Shown here: positions 1 to 9,738 of the stretch, one piece after another
How the letters are laid out: the number at the start of each line of letters is the position of its first letter
Position numbering within the stretch: position 1 is the stretch's first letter
Assembly: GCA_028683835.1 (NCBI GenBank)
Contig: JAQUHB010000014.1
Location: 1-64,000 of the forward strand
Direction of reading: 5' to 3'
Source: Sulfurimonadaceae bacterium
GTDB lineage: Bacteria > Campylobacterota > Campylobacteria > Campylobacterales > Sulfurimonadaceae
DNA length: 64,000 nt
Translations under genes and position numbers: made by a program
Notes under the pieces: model-generated
The model's input: the letters and a program-made list of their open reading frames with translations, nothing else
Told to the model about the DNA's origin: nothing
Databases searched by the model: none

Positions 1-69
1 AAAACTCCCTCTAAGCCTAGCTTATAACAACTTTAGTTAAAATTCTTTACTTTTTTATTTGGAGATATT

Positions 70-1452
70 ATGGATAAAATGTGGTCTGGCCGTTTTACTA
101 AAAGCGCATCCTCTTTACTTGACGCTTTCAATGCTTCAATTATGTTTGATAGAAAACTTTACCGTGAAGACATAGAGGGCTCGATTGCTCATGCAACAAT
201 GCTCACAAAGCAAAATATTCTTACCCAAGAGGAGCTTGATTCTATCATCAAAGGTTTAAATCAAGTCAAGGATGAGATCGAATCAGGCGAGTTTGAATGG
301 AAGATCAGCGATGAAGACCTGCATATGGGAATCGAAAAAAGATTAACTGCTCTCATTGGCGATGCTGGCAAAAAACTTCATACTGCGCGTAGCAGAAATG
401 ATCAGGTCGCTGTTGATTTTAGAAGATATGTACTTCGCAAAAACAAAGAACTTGTAGTCGCACTCAAAGCAGTAATGGAAGTTTTAGTACAAACAGCATC
501 AAACCATACAGAGACACTTCTCCCAGGAATGACTCACTTGCAACATGCTCAACCGATTAATTTTGGATTTCATATGCTTGCGTATGTCTCGATGTTTAAG
601 CGCGATATTGAGAGATTTGAAAGCTCATTTCTTCGTAATAATTTTTCTCCTCTTGGATGTGCCGCACTTGCCGGAACACCGCATAAAATTGACAGAGAAT
701 ATACAGCAGAGCTTTTAGGATTTGACTCTGTGAGTGTGAACTGTCTTGATACTGTTAGTGACCGCGATTTTGCCTTAGAGATCTTATTTAATATCTCTAC
801 GATGATGATGCACATTTCACGTCTGAGTGAAGAGCTTGTGATGTGGTCGAGTTATGAGTTTAAATTTATCGAACTCAGCGATGAATACTCAACCGGTTCA
901 TCTATCATGCCTCAGAAAAAAAATCCTGATGTTCCAGAACTTCTTCGCGGAAAAACGGGTCGCGTTTATGGCTCTTTGATGGGACTTTTAACAGTCATGA
1001 AAGGGCTTCCTTTAGCATATAACAAAGATACGCAAGAGGACAAAGAGGGAGTTTTTGATGCTGTTGAAACGGCTGAAATTTCACTGGAAATCTTAAAAGA
1101 AGCACTCAAAACGATGGATATTAAAGTTGAAAATATGCATAGTGCTTGTAAAGTAGGACATTTGAGTGCTACGGATTTAGCTGATTACTTGGTTGAGAAG
1201 TGTGGCATTCCATTTCGTGAAGCACATTTCATTACTGGAAAAGCGGTCGCAAAAAGTGAAGAACTTAAAATTGATTTGAGTGATATCGCTTACGAAGAGC
1301 TACATAAAATCGACAACAGAATTCAAGAAGATGTGATAGAGAAACTCTCTATTAAAAATTCTATGAATGCAAGAACTTCACAAGGGGGAACTTCGACAAA
1401 AGGGACACTTGAACAGCTTGCATATTTTAAAAATTACCTTGGAGAAAAATAA
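70..1452 (+). CDS. argH: Argininosuccinate lyase
   Basis: Splits argininosuccinate into arginine and fumarate, the last step of arginine synthesis, in the cytoplasm. The 460-aa product has the usual family length. It carries the fumarase/aspartase superfamily signature [12 protein letters not shown] near residues 276-287, the substrate-binding stretch [11 protein letters not shown] near residue 107, and [10 protein letters not shown] near residue 153. The ATG has a GGAGAT ribosome binding site five bases upstream (61-66). The next gene starts 2 bp after the stop, so the two are probably co-transcribed. The 69 bases before the gene are AT-rich and show no promoter I would commit to, so the promoter may lie outside the window. 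Confidence 0.97.
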   Translation: MDKMWSGRFTKSASSLLDAFNASIMFDRKLYREDIEGSIAHATMLTKQNILTQEELDSIIKGLNQVKDEIESGEFEWKISDEDLHMGIEKRLTALIGDAGKKLHTARSRNDQVAVDFRRYVLRKNKELVVALKAVMEVLVQTASNHTETLLPGMTHLQHAQPINFGFHMLAYVSMFKRDIERFESSFLRNNFSPLGCAALAGTPHKIDREYTAELLGFDSVSVNCLDTVSDRDFALEILFNISTMMMHISRLSEELVMWSSYEFKFIELSDEYSTGSSIMPQKKNPDVPELLRGKTGRVYGSLMGLLTVMKGLPLAYNKDTQEDKEGVFDAVETAEISLEILKEALKTMDIKVENMHSACKVGHLSATDLADYLVEKCGIPFREAHFITGKAVAKSEELKIDLSDIAYEELHKIDNRIQEDVIEKLSIKNSMNARTSQGGTSTKGTLEQLAYFKNYLGEK

Positions 1453-1454
1453 GT

Positions 1455-1919
1455 ATGAAGATAGTTGTTTCACATAAAGAAGATATGAAATTTGAAGCTA
1501 AAACTGACAAAAGCAGTTTTATTATCGATTGTCCACAGATCAGTCCGATAGAGTATTTTTTGAGCAGTATCATCGCATGTAGCGCGACAGATATGATTAT
1601 GATTCCTAAAAATCAGGGCAAAACTGTTACAAATTTGAGTGTTGAAGGTGATGCTATAAGAAATGAGGATTTTCCAAAAAAATTCAATACACTGCATCTC
1701 ATTTATAATTTTGACTCTGACGCTGATGATACAATGGCCGCGCGCTTTGTAATGGCATCTTTAGAGACATACTGCTCAACGATAAACACTATTCGAGATA
1801 GTGTCAAAATTAGTTATACGATTATTCATAACGGTAAAACGATTAGAGAGAATGAATCAATGATCTCAGGTAACGGCGTGAAGATAGATATGGGTAAAAT
1901 CGAGAGTTGTCCGCAGTAA
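1455..1919 (+). CDS. OsmC-like protein
   Basis: A 154-aa protein of the OsmC/Ohr-like fold. In this superfamily two cysteines reduce organic hydroperoxides. Both candidates are visible: Cys42 in the helix SSIIACSATDM and Cys107 in LETYCSTINT, at about the expected spacing. The segment SPIEYFLSSI before Cys42 matches the family's conserved N-terminal helix. It starts 2 bp after argH and ends at a perfect palindrome that probably terminates the unit. The substrate cannot be told from sequence. It belongs to the general OsmC/YhfA-like group and not clearly to Ohr. Confidence 0.8.
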   Translation: MKIVVSHKEDMKFEAKTDKSSFIIDCPQISPIEYFLSSIIACSATDMIMIPKNQGKTVTNLSVEGDAIRNEDFPKKFNTLHLIYNFDSDADDTMAARFVMASLETYCSTINTIRDSVKISYTIIHNGKTIRENESMISGNGVKIDMGKIESCPQ

Positions 1920-1924
1920 AAACC

Positions 1925-1950
1925 CTTACATGTAAAGCTTTACATGTAAG
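1925..1950. terminator. Perfect 26-bp palindrome, probable bidirectional terminator
   Basis: Two 13-base arms (1925-1937 and 1938-1950) are exact reverse complements with no spacer. Each arm contains the decamer TTACATGTAA. It lies between the convergent OsmC-like gene and HIT gene, where a hairpin could end transcription from both sides. An AT-rich stretch, but not a strong T-run, follows on the + strand. A protein-binding site is the alternative reading. Confidence 0.6.
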
Positions 1951-1967
1951 AACTTCTAAAATATTTT

Positions 1968-2324
1968 TTAAAAGAAATCTTGAGGATCTGCATCTGCTAA
2001 ATGATCCCATTTGAGTTTTGAACCACCAAGTATATGCCAATGGAGATGTTGTATCTCCTGACCGCCATTTTCTCCAACATTTGTGATCACTCTATATCCA
2101 CTTTTATCAATCCCAAGACGTTTAACCACTTCTTGAATAAATGAAGTTATCCCTTTCATAGTCTCAGGAGAAACTTCATTAAAACTATCTACATGAAGTT
2201 TTGGAATCGCTAAAATATGAACCGGAGCTTTTGGATTGATATCATGAAACGCAATAAAATCATCATTTTCTAGTTCGATATTTGCTGGAATCTCGTTATT
2301 AACAATTTTGCAAAATAAACACAT
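1968..2324 (-). CDS. HIT family (HinT-like) nucleotide hydrolase
   Basis: A 118-aa histidine triad protein. The signature His93-Leu-His95-Trp-His97 sits in QHLHWHILGG near the C-terminus, and the N-terminal MCLFCKI carries the Cys pair common in bacterial HinT proteins. HinT proteins hydrolyse adenosine phosphoramidates and aminoacyl-adenylates. A GAGGT ribosome binding site precedes the ATG. The gene is divergent from pheS, and I recall the same HIT-next-to-pheS arrangement in Campylobacter jejuni (Cj0898 beside Cj0897c), which supports a lineage-conserved neighbourhood. Confidence 0.93.
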   Translation of the reverse strand: MCLFCKIVNNEIPANIELENDDFIAFHDINPKAPVHILAIPKLHVDSFNEVSPETMKGITSFIQEVVKRLGIDKSGYRVITNVGENGGQEIQHLHWHILGGSKLKWDHLADADPQDFF

Positions 2325-2441
2325 CTTAAACCTCTTTTCTATTGTCGTAAATTAGGGATAAATTTTATCATAAATGTTATTTTTTTACTTTAAATATAAG
2401 GCGCAATCAATTCATCAAGCTTTTTGTAATGGAGTTTTTTG

Positions 2442-2447
2442 TACAAT
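2442..2447 (+). promoter_or_regulatory. Predicted -10 box for pheS operon
   Basis: TACAAT lies 30 bases upstream of the pheS start, preceded by a T-rich run, as is common for sigma-70 promoters in Campylobacterota, where -35 boxes are poorly conserved. It predicts a leader of roughly 25 bases that includes the ribosome binding site. Confidence 0.5.
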
Positions 2448-2477
2448 CCAGAAAAATAAACTACTGGAGACTCTATA

Positions 2478-3470
2478 TTGAAAGAGTGGTATGAAAAAAT
2501 CCAAACAGCCATTAGCGTTGAAGATTTAGAAAATATACGCATAGCGATTTTTGGTAAAAAAGGACTCTTGGCAAAACAGTTTGAAGAGATGAAAGCTGTG
2601 CCAAACGAGGAAAAAGCAAATTTTGCAAAAGAGCTCAATACCCACAAAAACGAACTGACTTCACTATTTAATGAACAAAAAACAGTGTTGCAGACAAAAG
2701 AACTTTATGAAGCTATGAAGGCTCAGGCTCTTGATGTTTCGCTTTACTCTACAACATCAAGAAAAGGGGCATTGCACCCAGTGATGGAGACTATGGACAG
2801 GATCGTAGAATACTTTTCATCTATGAGCTTTTCTGTTGAGACGGGACCTATGGTTGAAGATGATTTTCATAACTTTGAAGCCTTAAATCTGCCTAAGTAC
2901 CATCCTGCGCGTGATATGCAAGATACGTTTTATTTTAAAGATGAGATGTTGCTTCGTACACACACTTCTCCGGTTCAAATCCGCACGATGCTTCACACAA
3001 AACCGCCTATTCGTATGATCGCTCCTGGTGCAGTATTTCGTCGTGATTACGACTTGACTCATACACCAATGTTTCATCAGGTAGAAGGTTTGCTTGTAGA
3101 TGAAGAGGGTAAAGTTTCATTTGCAAATCTCAAATATATTTTAGAAGATTTCTTAAAATATATGTTCGGCGATGTCGAAGTGCGTTTTAGACCAAGCTTT
3201 TTTCCTTTCACGGAGCCATCAGCGGAAGTAGATATCTCTTGTATATTCTGTAAGGGTCATGGATGTCGTGTTTGTTCACATACGGGCTGGCTTGAAGTAC
3301 TTGGCTGTGGAATTGTCGATCCGAATGTTTTTAAAGCAGTCGGTTATGAGCATGTAAGCGGATATGCATTTGGGCTTGGCGTTGAGCGCTTTGCGATGCT
3401 TATTCATCATATCGGGGACCTTCGCTCTTTATTTGAAGGAGATGTCAGACTATTGGAGCAGTTTCAATGA
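2478..3470 (+). CDS. pheS: Phenylalanyl-tRNA synthetase alpha subunit
   Basis: The catalytic subunit of the alpha2-beta2 enzyme that charges tRNA-Phe. The 330-aa product has the class II motifs: [10 protein letters not shown], the motif 2 region [34 protein letters not shown] and the motif 3 region [17 protein letters not shown] double CxxC cluster (CIFC...CRVC) precedes GWLEVLGCG; this also occurs in PheS from other bacteria. The start is TTG. A CTGGAGA ribosome binding site (2464-2470) is seven bases upstream, and the nearby ATG at 2491 is out of frame. Its stop overlaps the pheT start (ATGA), indicating translational coupling. Confidence 0.97.
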   Translation: MKEWYEKIQTAISVEDLENIRIAIFGKKGLLAKQFEEMKAVPNEEKANFAKELNTHKNELTSLFNEQKTVLQTKELYEAMKAQALDVSLYSTTSRKGALHPVMETMDRIVEYFSSMSFSVETGPMVEDDFHNFEALNLPKYHPARDMQDTFYFKDEMLLRTHTSPVQIRTMLHTKPPIRMIAPGAVFRRDYDLTHTPMFHQVEGLLVDEEGKVSFANLKYILEDFLKYMFGDVEVRFRPSFFPFTEPSAEVDISCIFCKGHGCRVCSHTGWLEVLGCGIVDPNVFKAVGYEHVSGYAFGLGVERFAMLIHHIGDLRSLFEGDVRLLEQFQ

Positions 3471-5809
3471 TAATTACAAAAAGTTGGTTAAACGAATTTA
3501 TCAATATCGAAGATAAGTCAGCAGATGAGTTGGCAAAAACACTCAACTCCATTGGTCTTGAAGTGGATAGAGTTGTCCAATACAAGATACCCGCAAAAAT
3601 AGTTTTCGGGTCTGTCTTAGAGTGTGAAAAACATCCAGATGCTGATAAACTTAATATCTGTAAAGTAGATGTTGGAACGGCTGTTTATCAGATTGTTTGT
3701 GGTGCTTCAAATGTGAGAAAAGGTTTACATGTAGCGGTTGCTACTCTTGGTGCAGTGATGCCAAACGGTCTGGAGATCAAACCTGTTCAACTTCGCGGTG
3801 TAGATAGCGAGGGGATGATCTGTTCTGCAAGTGAGCTTGGTCTTGCTGATGCTAGCAGCGGGATTCTGGAGTTTGATAGTTCAATTGGCAAGATTAAACT
3901 CGGTCAAGAGTTATGTGAAAACAGATATCTTCAAGATACACTTATCGAGATAGAACTCACAGCTAACAGAGGCGATTGTTTGAGCATCTATGGAGTGGCA
4001 CGCGATCTTTGTGCTGCGTATAATCGTCCACTTCTTAAAATAGCTGATGGCGAGGATGACGAGAGACGTATGGGGATAGGAAGAATTCTTCAGCTAACTC
4101 ATGCAGATGACTTAGATGTCAATTTAAGATATAAAGCAATCGAAATAAAAGAGTTGAAATTGCCGTTTTTGATCTCGCTTCGTTTATCTCAGATAGAGGA
4201 AAAACAATCATCGGAACTTGATGCATTTTTATTTTATACGACATATACAACAGGTGTAATCCTTAGAGCATACGATTATAATTTTTTTAAAATCAGTGAT
4301 GATGCAGAGAAAAAAGCAAAAATCTCATTATCTCTTGATAATCTTGGATTTGCGACTATTTACGCAAAAGAAAAAGTTGTTTCAATAGTTGGAGTTAATC
4401 AACAAGATTGTTCGAAAATGCCTGAAAATGAGGGTATTGCAATTATTGAAGCGAGTTATATTGCTCCACATATTATCTCTAAGCAGATGGCAGAAAACAA
4501 AATCGAAAGCGGGCCTCTTTTTTATAGAACATCACGGGGTAGTGAACCGACTCTCAACATCGGGCTGAACTATTGTATAGGATTGTTTGATAAAAATTCA
4601 AGCTCTGAAATATATGGTGGCAGTGTAGAGCTTTGTGACGAATATGAATCTGTACTCATAACTATCTCGGTTGATGAAATCAATAGTATTATTGGTGCGA
4701 AGATAGATAAAACAACTATCACAAAAATTCTTCAAAACTTAGGTTTTGATATAAGTAAATCACAAGGGACGAATTTTGTTATTTTAGTTCCAAGATACCG
4801 TCATGATATTGTCAATAAACAAGACATAGTTGAAGAGATAGTGCGTTTAGTTGGAATAGATAATATTCCCTCAAAACCATTTGTACTCAAAGAAAAAAAT
4901 CCTCTCTCAAGTGGATATTTTGAGTTTAAAAAATTAAGAAAATATAGACATAGTGCTGCAAATCAAGGTTTTTTTGAAACAGTACATTTTGTATTTAATG
5001 AAAAAGCAAAACTTCAAGAGTACGGCTTTGCATGTATAGATGAAAGTCTTGAACTTTTAAATCCAATTGTAAACACTTTAGACACAATGCGTCCAACTTT
5101 AATGTTAGGTCTTTTAAATGCAGCAAGCTTAAATGTAAAGTCAGGATACAAAGATGTCAGACTTTTTGAGATAGATTCTGTTTTTTCCTCAGCGCGTCAT
5201 GAGTCGATAAAAATGGCATTTATTTATAGTGGTGATGCATATAAAGATGGCATTTTAAATGGCGGAAGATCAAGTAAAATGGATTTTGGTGCTTTTGTTC
5301 AGTTAGTTTCAAATGTTGTCGGTGACGTTGATTTAGTGGCATATGTGCCTGAACATACACTTGCAAATCCATATCAGTGCGCAAAAATAATGTTAAACAA
5401 TCAAGAGATCGGTGAGTTATTTAAACTTCATCCTATAGTTCAAGATGCAATGGATTTGGATGAAACTTTTATCTGTGAGATCGATTTTAGCAAATTATCA
5501 TTTAATCTTGTCGAGGCAAAAGCATACTCAAAATATCAAGCATCTTTTCGAGATTTAAGTCTTGTTGTACCCAATAATTTGACATACGATGAGATACAAC
5601 GAGTCATTAAAGAGAGTAAATCTGAGCAGATAGTACGTTTTTATCCTGTAGATAAATATATAGATCAAAGTTTAGGTGAAAATTCAAGTTTAACTTTGCG
5701 TTTTGTTTTACAATCTTTAGAAAAAACACTTGAAGAGGATGATATTACTTCAAATATGAATGCTATTTTAACTGCATTAAATGAAAGATTGGGGCTTATT
5801 CTCAGATGA
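3467..5809 (+). CDS. pheT: Phenylalanyl-tRNA synthetase beta subunit
   Basis: The 780-aa beta subunit pairs with PheS. Domains in order: a N-terminal tRNA-binding OB fold (about 40-150, with [15 protein letters not shown] and VCGASNVR), the B3/B4 editing domain (about 200-370), B5 (about 400-470), the catalytic-like core (about 480-680) and a C-terminal ferredoxin-fold anticodon-binding domain (about 690-780, starting near [15 protein letters not shown]). It overlaps pheS by 4 bp and aroA by 4 bp, so the three are one coupled operon. Length is typical. Confidence 0.97.
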   Translation: MIITKSWLNEFINIEDKSADELAKTLNSIGLEVDRVVQYKIPAKIVFGSVLECEKHPDADKLNICKVDVGTAVYQIVCGASNVRKGLHVAVATLGAVMPNGLEIKPVQLRGVDSEGMICSASELGLADASSGILEFDSSIGKIKLGQELCENRYLQDTLIEIELTANRGDCLSIYGVARDLCAAYNRPLLKIADGEDDERRMGIGRILQLTHADDLDVNLRYKAIEIKELKLPFLISLRLSQIEEKQSSELDAFLFYTTYTTGVILRAYDYNFFKISDDAEKKAKISLSLDNLGFATIYAKEKVVSIVGVNQQDCSKMPENEGIAIIEASYIAPHIISKQMAENKIESGPLFYRTSRGSEPTLNIGLNYCIGLFDKNSSSEIYGGSVELCDEYESVLITISVDEINSIIGAKIDKTTITKILQNLGFDISKSQGTNFVILVPRYRHDIVNKQDIVEEIVRLVGIDNIPSKPFVLKEKNPLSSGYFEFKKLRKYRHSAANQGFFETVHFVFNEKAKLQEYGFACIDESLELLNPIVNTLDTMRPTLMLGLLNAASLNVKSGYKDVRLFEIDSVFSSARHESIKMAFIYSGDAYKDGILNGGRSSKMDFGAFVQLVSNVVGDVDLVAYVPEHTLANPYQCAKIMLNNQEIGELFKLHPIVQDAMDLDETFICEIDFSKLSFNLVEAKAYSKYQASFRDLSLVVPNNLTYDEIQRVIKESKSEQIVRFYPVDKYIDQSLGENSSLTLRFVLQSLEKTLEEDDITSNMNAILTALNERLGLILR

Positions 5810-7086
5810 AAAGTGTCAAAATAGTTTCGGCAAAACCTTTTGATTTTAAGACAGAGAATATCGCTTCGGATAAATCTATCTCACATCGCTCAGTTATGTT
5901 TGCTATGCTTGCAGACGGCGAATCGAAGATCAGAAACTTTTTACGTGCTGAAGATACTTTAAACTCACTAGAGATTGTAAAAAATCTTGGTGCGAATATC
6001 CAAGATGATGGAGAACTCATCACAATTAGTTCATCAGGTATCAAAGAGAGTGAAAAAATCTTAGATTGTGGTAATTCCGGGACTGGAATGCGTTTATTCT
6101 GTGGACTTTTAAGTTCAGCAGAGGGACATTTTATTTTGACTGGCGATGAATATCTTTGCCGTCGTCCTATGAAACGAGTTACTGCTCCGCTTCGCTCAAT
6201 AGGAGCAAAACTTGATGGAAGAAATGATGGAGATTTAGCACCGCTCAGTATTCGAGGCGCTTCTTTAAACGCATTTCATTATGAGAGTAAAATAGCATCT
6301 GCTCAAGTCAAAAGCGCGATGATACTTGCGGCTCTAAGATCGGATGGTATCTGTACTTACACTGAGCCAGAATTGAGTCGTGATCATACGGAGAGAATGT
6401 TAAAGGGGATGGGTGCGGAGATAAAAGTAGATGGATTGACCACTACAATAGCTCCGATGAAAAATCTTTTATCACCTTTAGATATAAGAGTTCCAGCTGA
6501 TCCTTCAAGTGCATTTTTCTTTGCAGTGGCTGCTGCTATCACTCTAAACTCTTGTGTCGTTTTAGAGGGTGTTACTCTTAATAAAACTCGAATCGAAGCC
6601 TTTAAAATACTTGAACGTATGGGCGCTGACATTACCTATAAACTCACTGATGATAAATATGAACCAGTTGGCGATATTACAGTCAAATATGCTCCACTTC
6701 ATGCGATAACAATTGAAGATAATATTTCTTGGCTCATCGATGAGCTTCCCGCTCTTTCCATCGCATTTGCATGTGCAGAAGGTATGAGCGTCGTCAAAAA
6801 TGCAGAAGAACTTCGTGTCAAAGAGAGCGATAGAATCTCTACGGTAGTACGAGGTTTGAGATCTTGCGGCATTGAAGTGGATGAAGCTGAAGATGGATAT
6901 AGTGTCAAAGGTGGAGAACTTCGTAGTGGCGTCATTGACAGCCACGGAGATCATAGAATCGCCATGAGTTTTATCATTGCAGGGCTTAGATGTGGTATGG
7001 AAGTAAAAGATATTGATTGTATTCAAACTTCGTTTCCAAACTTTTTTGAACTTTTACAAAATTTAACAAAAATCGAGTACATGTAA
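5806..7086 (+). CDS. aroA: 5-enolpyruvylshikimate-3-phosphate synthase
   Basis: Joins shikimate-3-phosphate and PEP in the aromatic amino acid pathway. The 426-aa protein shows the family landmarks: DKSISHRSVMFAMLADG at the N-terminus (binding Lys and Ser), LDCGNSGTGMRL near residue 87, SAQVKSAMILAAL near residue 166, and LRVKESDRIS followed by GDHRIAMSF in the C-terminal lobe. It starts inside the pheT stop codon (ATGA). ispH follows after 1 bp. Confidence 0.97.
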   Translation: MKSVKIVSAKPFDFKTENIASDKSISHRSVMFAMLADGESKIRNFLRAEDTLNSLEIVKNLGANIQDDGELITISSSGIKESEKILDCGNSGTGMRLFCGLLSSAEGHFILTGDEYLCRRPMKRVTAPLRSIGAKLDGRNDGDLAPLSIRGASLNAFHYESKIASAQVKSAMILAALRSDGICTYTEPELSRDHTERMLKGMGAEIKVDGLTTTIAPMKNLLSPLDIRVPADPSSAFFFAVAAAITLNSCVVLEGVTLNKTRIEAFKILERMGADITYKLTDDKYEPVGDITVKYAPLHAITIEDNISWLIDELPALSIAFACAEGMSVVKNAEELRVKESDRISTVVRGLRSCGIEVDEAEDGYSVKGGELRSGVIDSHGDHRIAMSFIIAGLRCGMEVKDIDCIQTSFPNFFELLQNLTKIEYM

Positions 7087-7087
7087 G

Positions 7088-7918
7088 ATGAAAATAGAGC
7101 TCGCTGAAAATTATGGCTTTTGTTTTGGTGTTAAACGTGCGATAAAAATCGCAGAAGAAAATAAAAACTCTGTAACTTATGGGCCGTTAATTCATAATGC
7201 AAAAGAGATAGAAAGACTTGATCTTGATTATAAAGTAGGATTGACCGAAGATATTTCTACTTTTAAAACGGGTGATAAAGCTGTTATACGTACTCATGGT
7301 ATTCCAAAAGCTGAACTTAAATTTTTAAAGGAGAAGGGTGTAAATGTTGTGGATGCAACGTGCCCTTATGTGACTAAACCGCAACAAATATGTGAAGAGA
7401 TGAGCGCACTTGGATATGATATCATCATCTTTGGCGATGATGAGCATCCAGAGATTAAGGGTGTGAAAAGTTATGCATCAAGTGGTGCATATGTTGTGAG
7501 TTCAGTAAAAGATTTAGAAGACTTAAAACTCAAAGATCATATTGCGTTAGTGGCACAAACAACAAGAAAAGTGGAAGATTATCTCGAAGTTGCCAATTAC
7601 TTAGTGCCACGTCATAAAGAGGTCCGAGTTTTTAACACTATCTGTAATGCAACATTTGAAAATCAAGATGCTGTTCGAAAACTTGCAAAAAGAGCTGATG
7701 TTATGATTATTATAGGTGGGAAAAACTCATCAAATACAAAACAACTCTTTAGCATAGCAAAAGAGTTTTGCCCCGATAGCTATCATATAGAAGATGAAAA
7801 AGATATTGATTTTTCTTGGTTTTTAGGTAAAGAACTTTGCGGCATCAGCGCTGGAGCTTCTACTCCCGATTGGATCATTCAAAAAGTGGTCGATTCTATA
7901 AGTAACAAAGAACAATGA
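7088..7918 (+). CDS. ispH: 4-hydroxy-3-methylbut-2-enyl diphosphate reductase
   Basis: The last step of the MEP isoprenoid pathway, using a [4Fe-4S] cluster to make IPP and DMAPP. The three cluster cysteines are visible at Cys12 (GFCFGVKRA), Cys92 (DATCPYV) and Cys186 (NTICNAT). The conserved GISAGASTPDWII lies at the C-terminus, and the 276-aa length is normal for the group. It is the last gene of the pheS-pheT-aroA-ispH run. In Campylobacter rpsA would follow; here a 21-kb carbohydrate block comes next. Confidence 0.97.
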   Translation: MKIELAENYGFCFGVKRAIKIAEENKNSVTYGPLIHNAKEIERLDLDYKVGLTEDISTFKTGDKAVIRTHGIPKAELKFLKEKGVNVVDATCPYVTKPQQICEEMSALGYDIIIFGDDEHPEIKGVKSYASSGAYVVSSVKDLEDLKLKDHIALVAQTTRKVEDYLEVANYLVPRHKEVRVFNTICNATFENQDAVRKLAKRADVMIIIGGKNSSNTKQLFSIAKEFCPDSYHIEDEKDIDFSWFLGKELCGISAGASTPDWIIQKVVDSISNKEQ

Positions 7919-7933
7919 TTCAACATTGTTCTT
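7908..7933 (+). terminator. Hairpin over the ispH stop, probable operon end
   Basis: Perfect 10-bp arms AAGAACAATG (7908-7917) and CATTGTTCTT (7924-7933) enclose a 6-base loop and span the ispH stop codon. A T-rich stretch follows about 15 bases later rather than immediately, so it is an imperfect intrinsic terminator. It lies at the boundary of the inserted block. Confidence 0.45.
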
Positions 7934-8049
7934 GCTAAATCCATTCCCTCTTTTTTAATTTTTCTTTTTAAATTACCGAACCTTTTTTAACATATTAGCT
8001 TTAGTCAAAATTTAAGCAATATTGATGCGTAATCGTTATAAACATTGTG

Positions 8050-8055
8050 TATAAT
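8050..8055 (+). promoter_or_regulatory. Predicted -10 box for the glucan/glycolysis operon
   Basis: A perfect TATAAT lies 33 bases before the GT35 gene, inside TTGTGTATAATCA (8045-8057). The same 13-mer occurs upstream of the HDOD gene (39933-39945). It is the only strong promoter I see ahead of the + strand run to glgB. Confidence 0.6.
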
Positions 8056-8087
8056 CACAAGAATAGCTAAAACAAGTAAGGTAATCT

Positions 8088-9737
8088 ATGAAACTTCACT
8101 CTTATGATATAAGTCCAAAATGTACTACAAGCGTTGCTTATTTTTCTATGGAGTTTGCCATCGATCAAGCTTTAAAAATTTATTCTGGCGGACTCGGATT
8201 TTTAGCGGGTTCACATATGCGCAGTGCGTATGATCTTAAGCAAAATGTTGTAGGTATCGGGCTTTTGTGGAGCTTTGGTTACTATGATCAAGAACGAAAT
8301 GAGGATCGTACTTTAAAGCCTCAGTACACTCGTAAATACTATTATTTTCTAGAAGAGCTTAAAGAAAAAATCACAGTTAAAGTCCAGACAAAAGATGTTG
8401 TTGTAAAAGCATTTTTACTCCATTCTGAAGTATTTGGAACAGCCCCGATTATTTTGCTATCAACTGATACGGATGAAAATGATTATCTCTCTCGAACCAT
8501 CACGCATAAACTCTATGAATCAAATGAAAGAACACGTGTGGCTCAAGAGATAGTTCTTGGTATCGGCGGAGTGAAAATTTTAGAGGCACTTGGACGAAAA
8601 ACAGATATCTATCATATGAATGAAGGGCATGCACTTCCACTTGTATATGAGCTCAATAATCATTATCCAAATTTGGAAGAACTAAGAAAACATGTTGCAT
8701 TTACAACACACACTCCTGAAGCTGCGGGAAATGAAACACATAATATTCAGTTTTTACATGAGATGGGTTTTTTTAACGGACTCGATCTAGAGACTGCGCG
8801 TAGTATCAGCGGTTATGAAAATAATGATAATTTTTCTCTTACAGTTGGCGCTTTGCGTGTGAGCAAACGTGCGAATGCTGTTTCAAAGATACATGGAAAA
8901 GTCTCTAATGAGATGTGGTCGTATGTTGAGAACCGATGCGAGATTATCTCAATCACCAATGCACAAAATAAAAAATACTGGACAGATAAAACGCTTATTC
9001 GTGCTCTTGATGAGCATGAAGATTATGAGCTTGTGGCACGAAAAAAACACCTTAAAAAAGTTCTTTTTGATGAAGTGGCAGACCAGACAGGAAAGATGTT
9101 CGATCCAGAAGTCTTTACGATTGTCTGGGCAAGAAGGTTTGCTGAGTATAAGCGTCCGGGATTATTGAAATATGATTTTGAGAGATTTATAAAGCTTATT
9201 GAAAATACGCAAATGCCGGTTCAAATCATCTGGGCTGGCAAACCCTATCCGACAGATCATGGGGCTATTGATATCTTTAACGAACTTATTCATATTAGCC
9301 GTGAGCATAGAAATATTGCAGTCCTTGTCGGTTATGAACTTTCTTTGTCAAAAATGTTAAAACAGGGAAGCGACCTCTGGCTCAATACTCCAAGAATTAC
9401 GCGTGAAGCGAGTGGAACAAGTGGTATGACAGCAAGTATGAACGGTTCAGTACATTTTTCTATTAATGATGGATGGCATCCTGAGTTTGCAAGAGATGGT
9501 AAAAATGCTTTTACAATTCCAGAAGTTGATCATAATTTAAGTATTTTAGAACAAGACAGACTTGACAATAAAAATATGATGGATATTTTAGAAAAAACGA
9601 TTTTACCAATCTACTATACGAATCAGCATAAATGGACTCGGATTATGAAAAATGCGATGACAGAGATAGAGATAGAGTTTGACTCAGGTCGTATGGCAAA
9701 AGAATATTACGAACTTATGTACAACTACAAGGCTTAA
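8088..9737 (+). CDS. Short GT35 alpha-glucan phosphorylase-like protein lacking the PLP lysine
   Basis: A 549-aa GT35-family protein without the DUF3417 N-terminal region of long alpha-glucan phosphorylases. Family landmarks run the full length: AYFSMEFAIDQALKIYSGG at the start, HMNEGHALPLVYEL, FTTHTPEAAGNE, ARRFAEYKR with phosphate-site residues Arg350 and Lys355, and REASGTSGMTASMNG. Phosphorylases bind pyridoxal phosphate on the Lys of EASGT(S/G)(G/N)MK; here that position is Thr448. It therefore either holds the cofactor differently, is not a classical phosphorylase, or belongs to a functionally distinct GT35 subgroup. It is the first gene of the block and ends 1 bp before pgk, so a role in glucan turnover is likely, but the reaction is open. 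Confidence 0.8.
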   Translation: MKLHSYDISPKCTTSVAYFSMEFAIDQALKIYSGGLGFLAGSHMRSAYDLKQNVVGIGLLWSFGYYDQERNEDRTLKPQYTRKYYYFLEELKEKITVKVQTKDVVVKAFLLHSEVFGTAPIILLSTDTDENDYLSRTITHKLYESNERTRVAQEIVLGIGGVKILEALGRKTDIYHMNEGHALPLVYELNNHYPNLEELRKHVAFTTHTPEAAGNETHNIQFLHEMGFFNGLDLETARSISGYENNDNFSLTVGALRVSKRANAVSKIHGKVSNEMWSYVENRCEIISITNAQNKKYWTDKTLIRALDEHEDYELVARKKHLKKVLFDEVADQTGKMFDPEVFTIVWARRFAEYKRPGLLKYDFERFIKLIENTQMPVQIIWAGKPYPTDHGAIDIFNELIHISREHRNIAVLVGYELSLSKMLKQGSDLWLNTPRITREASGTSGMTASMNGSVHFSINDGWHPEFARDGKNAFTIPEVDHNLSILEQDRLDNKNMMDILEKTILPIYYTNQHKWTRIMKNAMTEIEIEFDSGRMAKEYYELMYNYKA

Positions 9738-9738
9738 A

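Noticed and set aside
3238-3306. Double CxxC cluster in PheS taken as an inserted zinc finger
   Set aside because: The same cysteine-rich segment before GWLEVLGCG is found in PheS of other bacteria, so it is a known variant.
6562-7026. 154-codon open frame on the - strand
   Set aside because: It lies wholly inside aroA, has a composition typical of an antisense shadow and matches no family; aroA motifs on the + strand are intact.
9679-9738. Longer pgk start inside the GT35 gene
   Set aside because: It would add 20 residues unlike any phosphoglycerate kinase; the ATG at 9739 has a spaced AAGG and gives the normal N-terminus.
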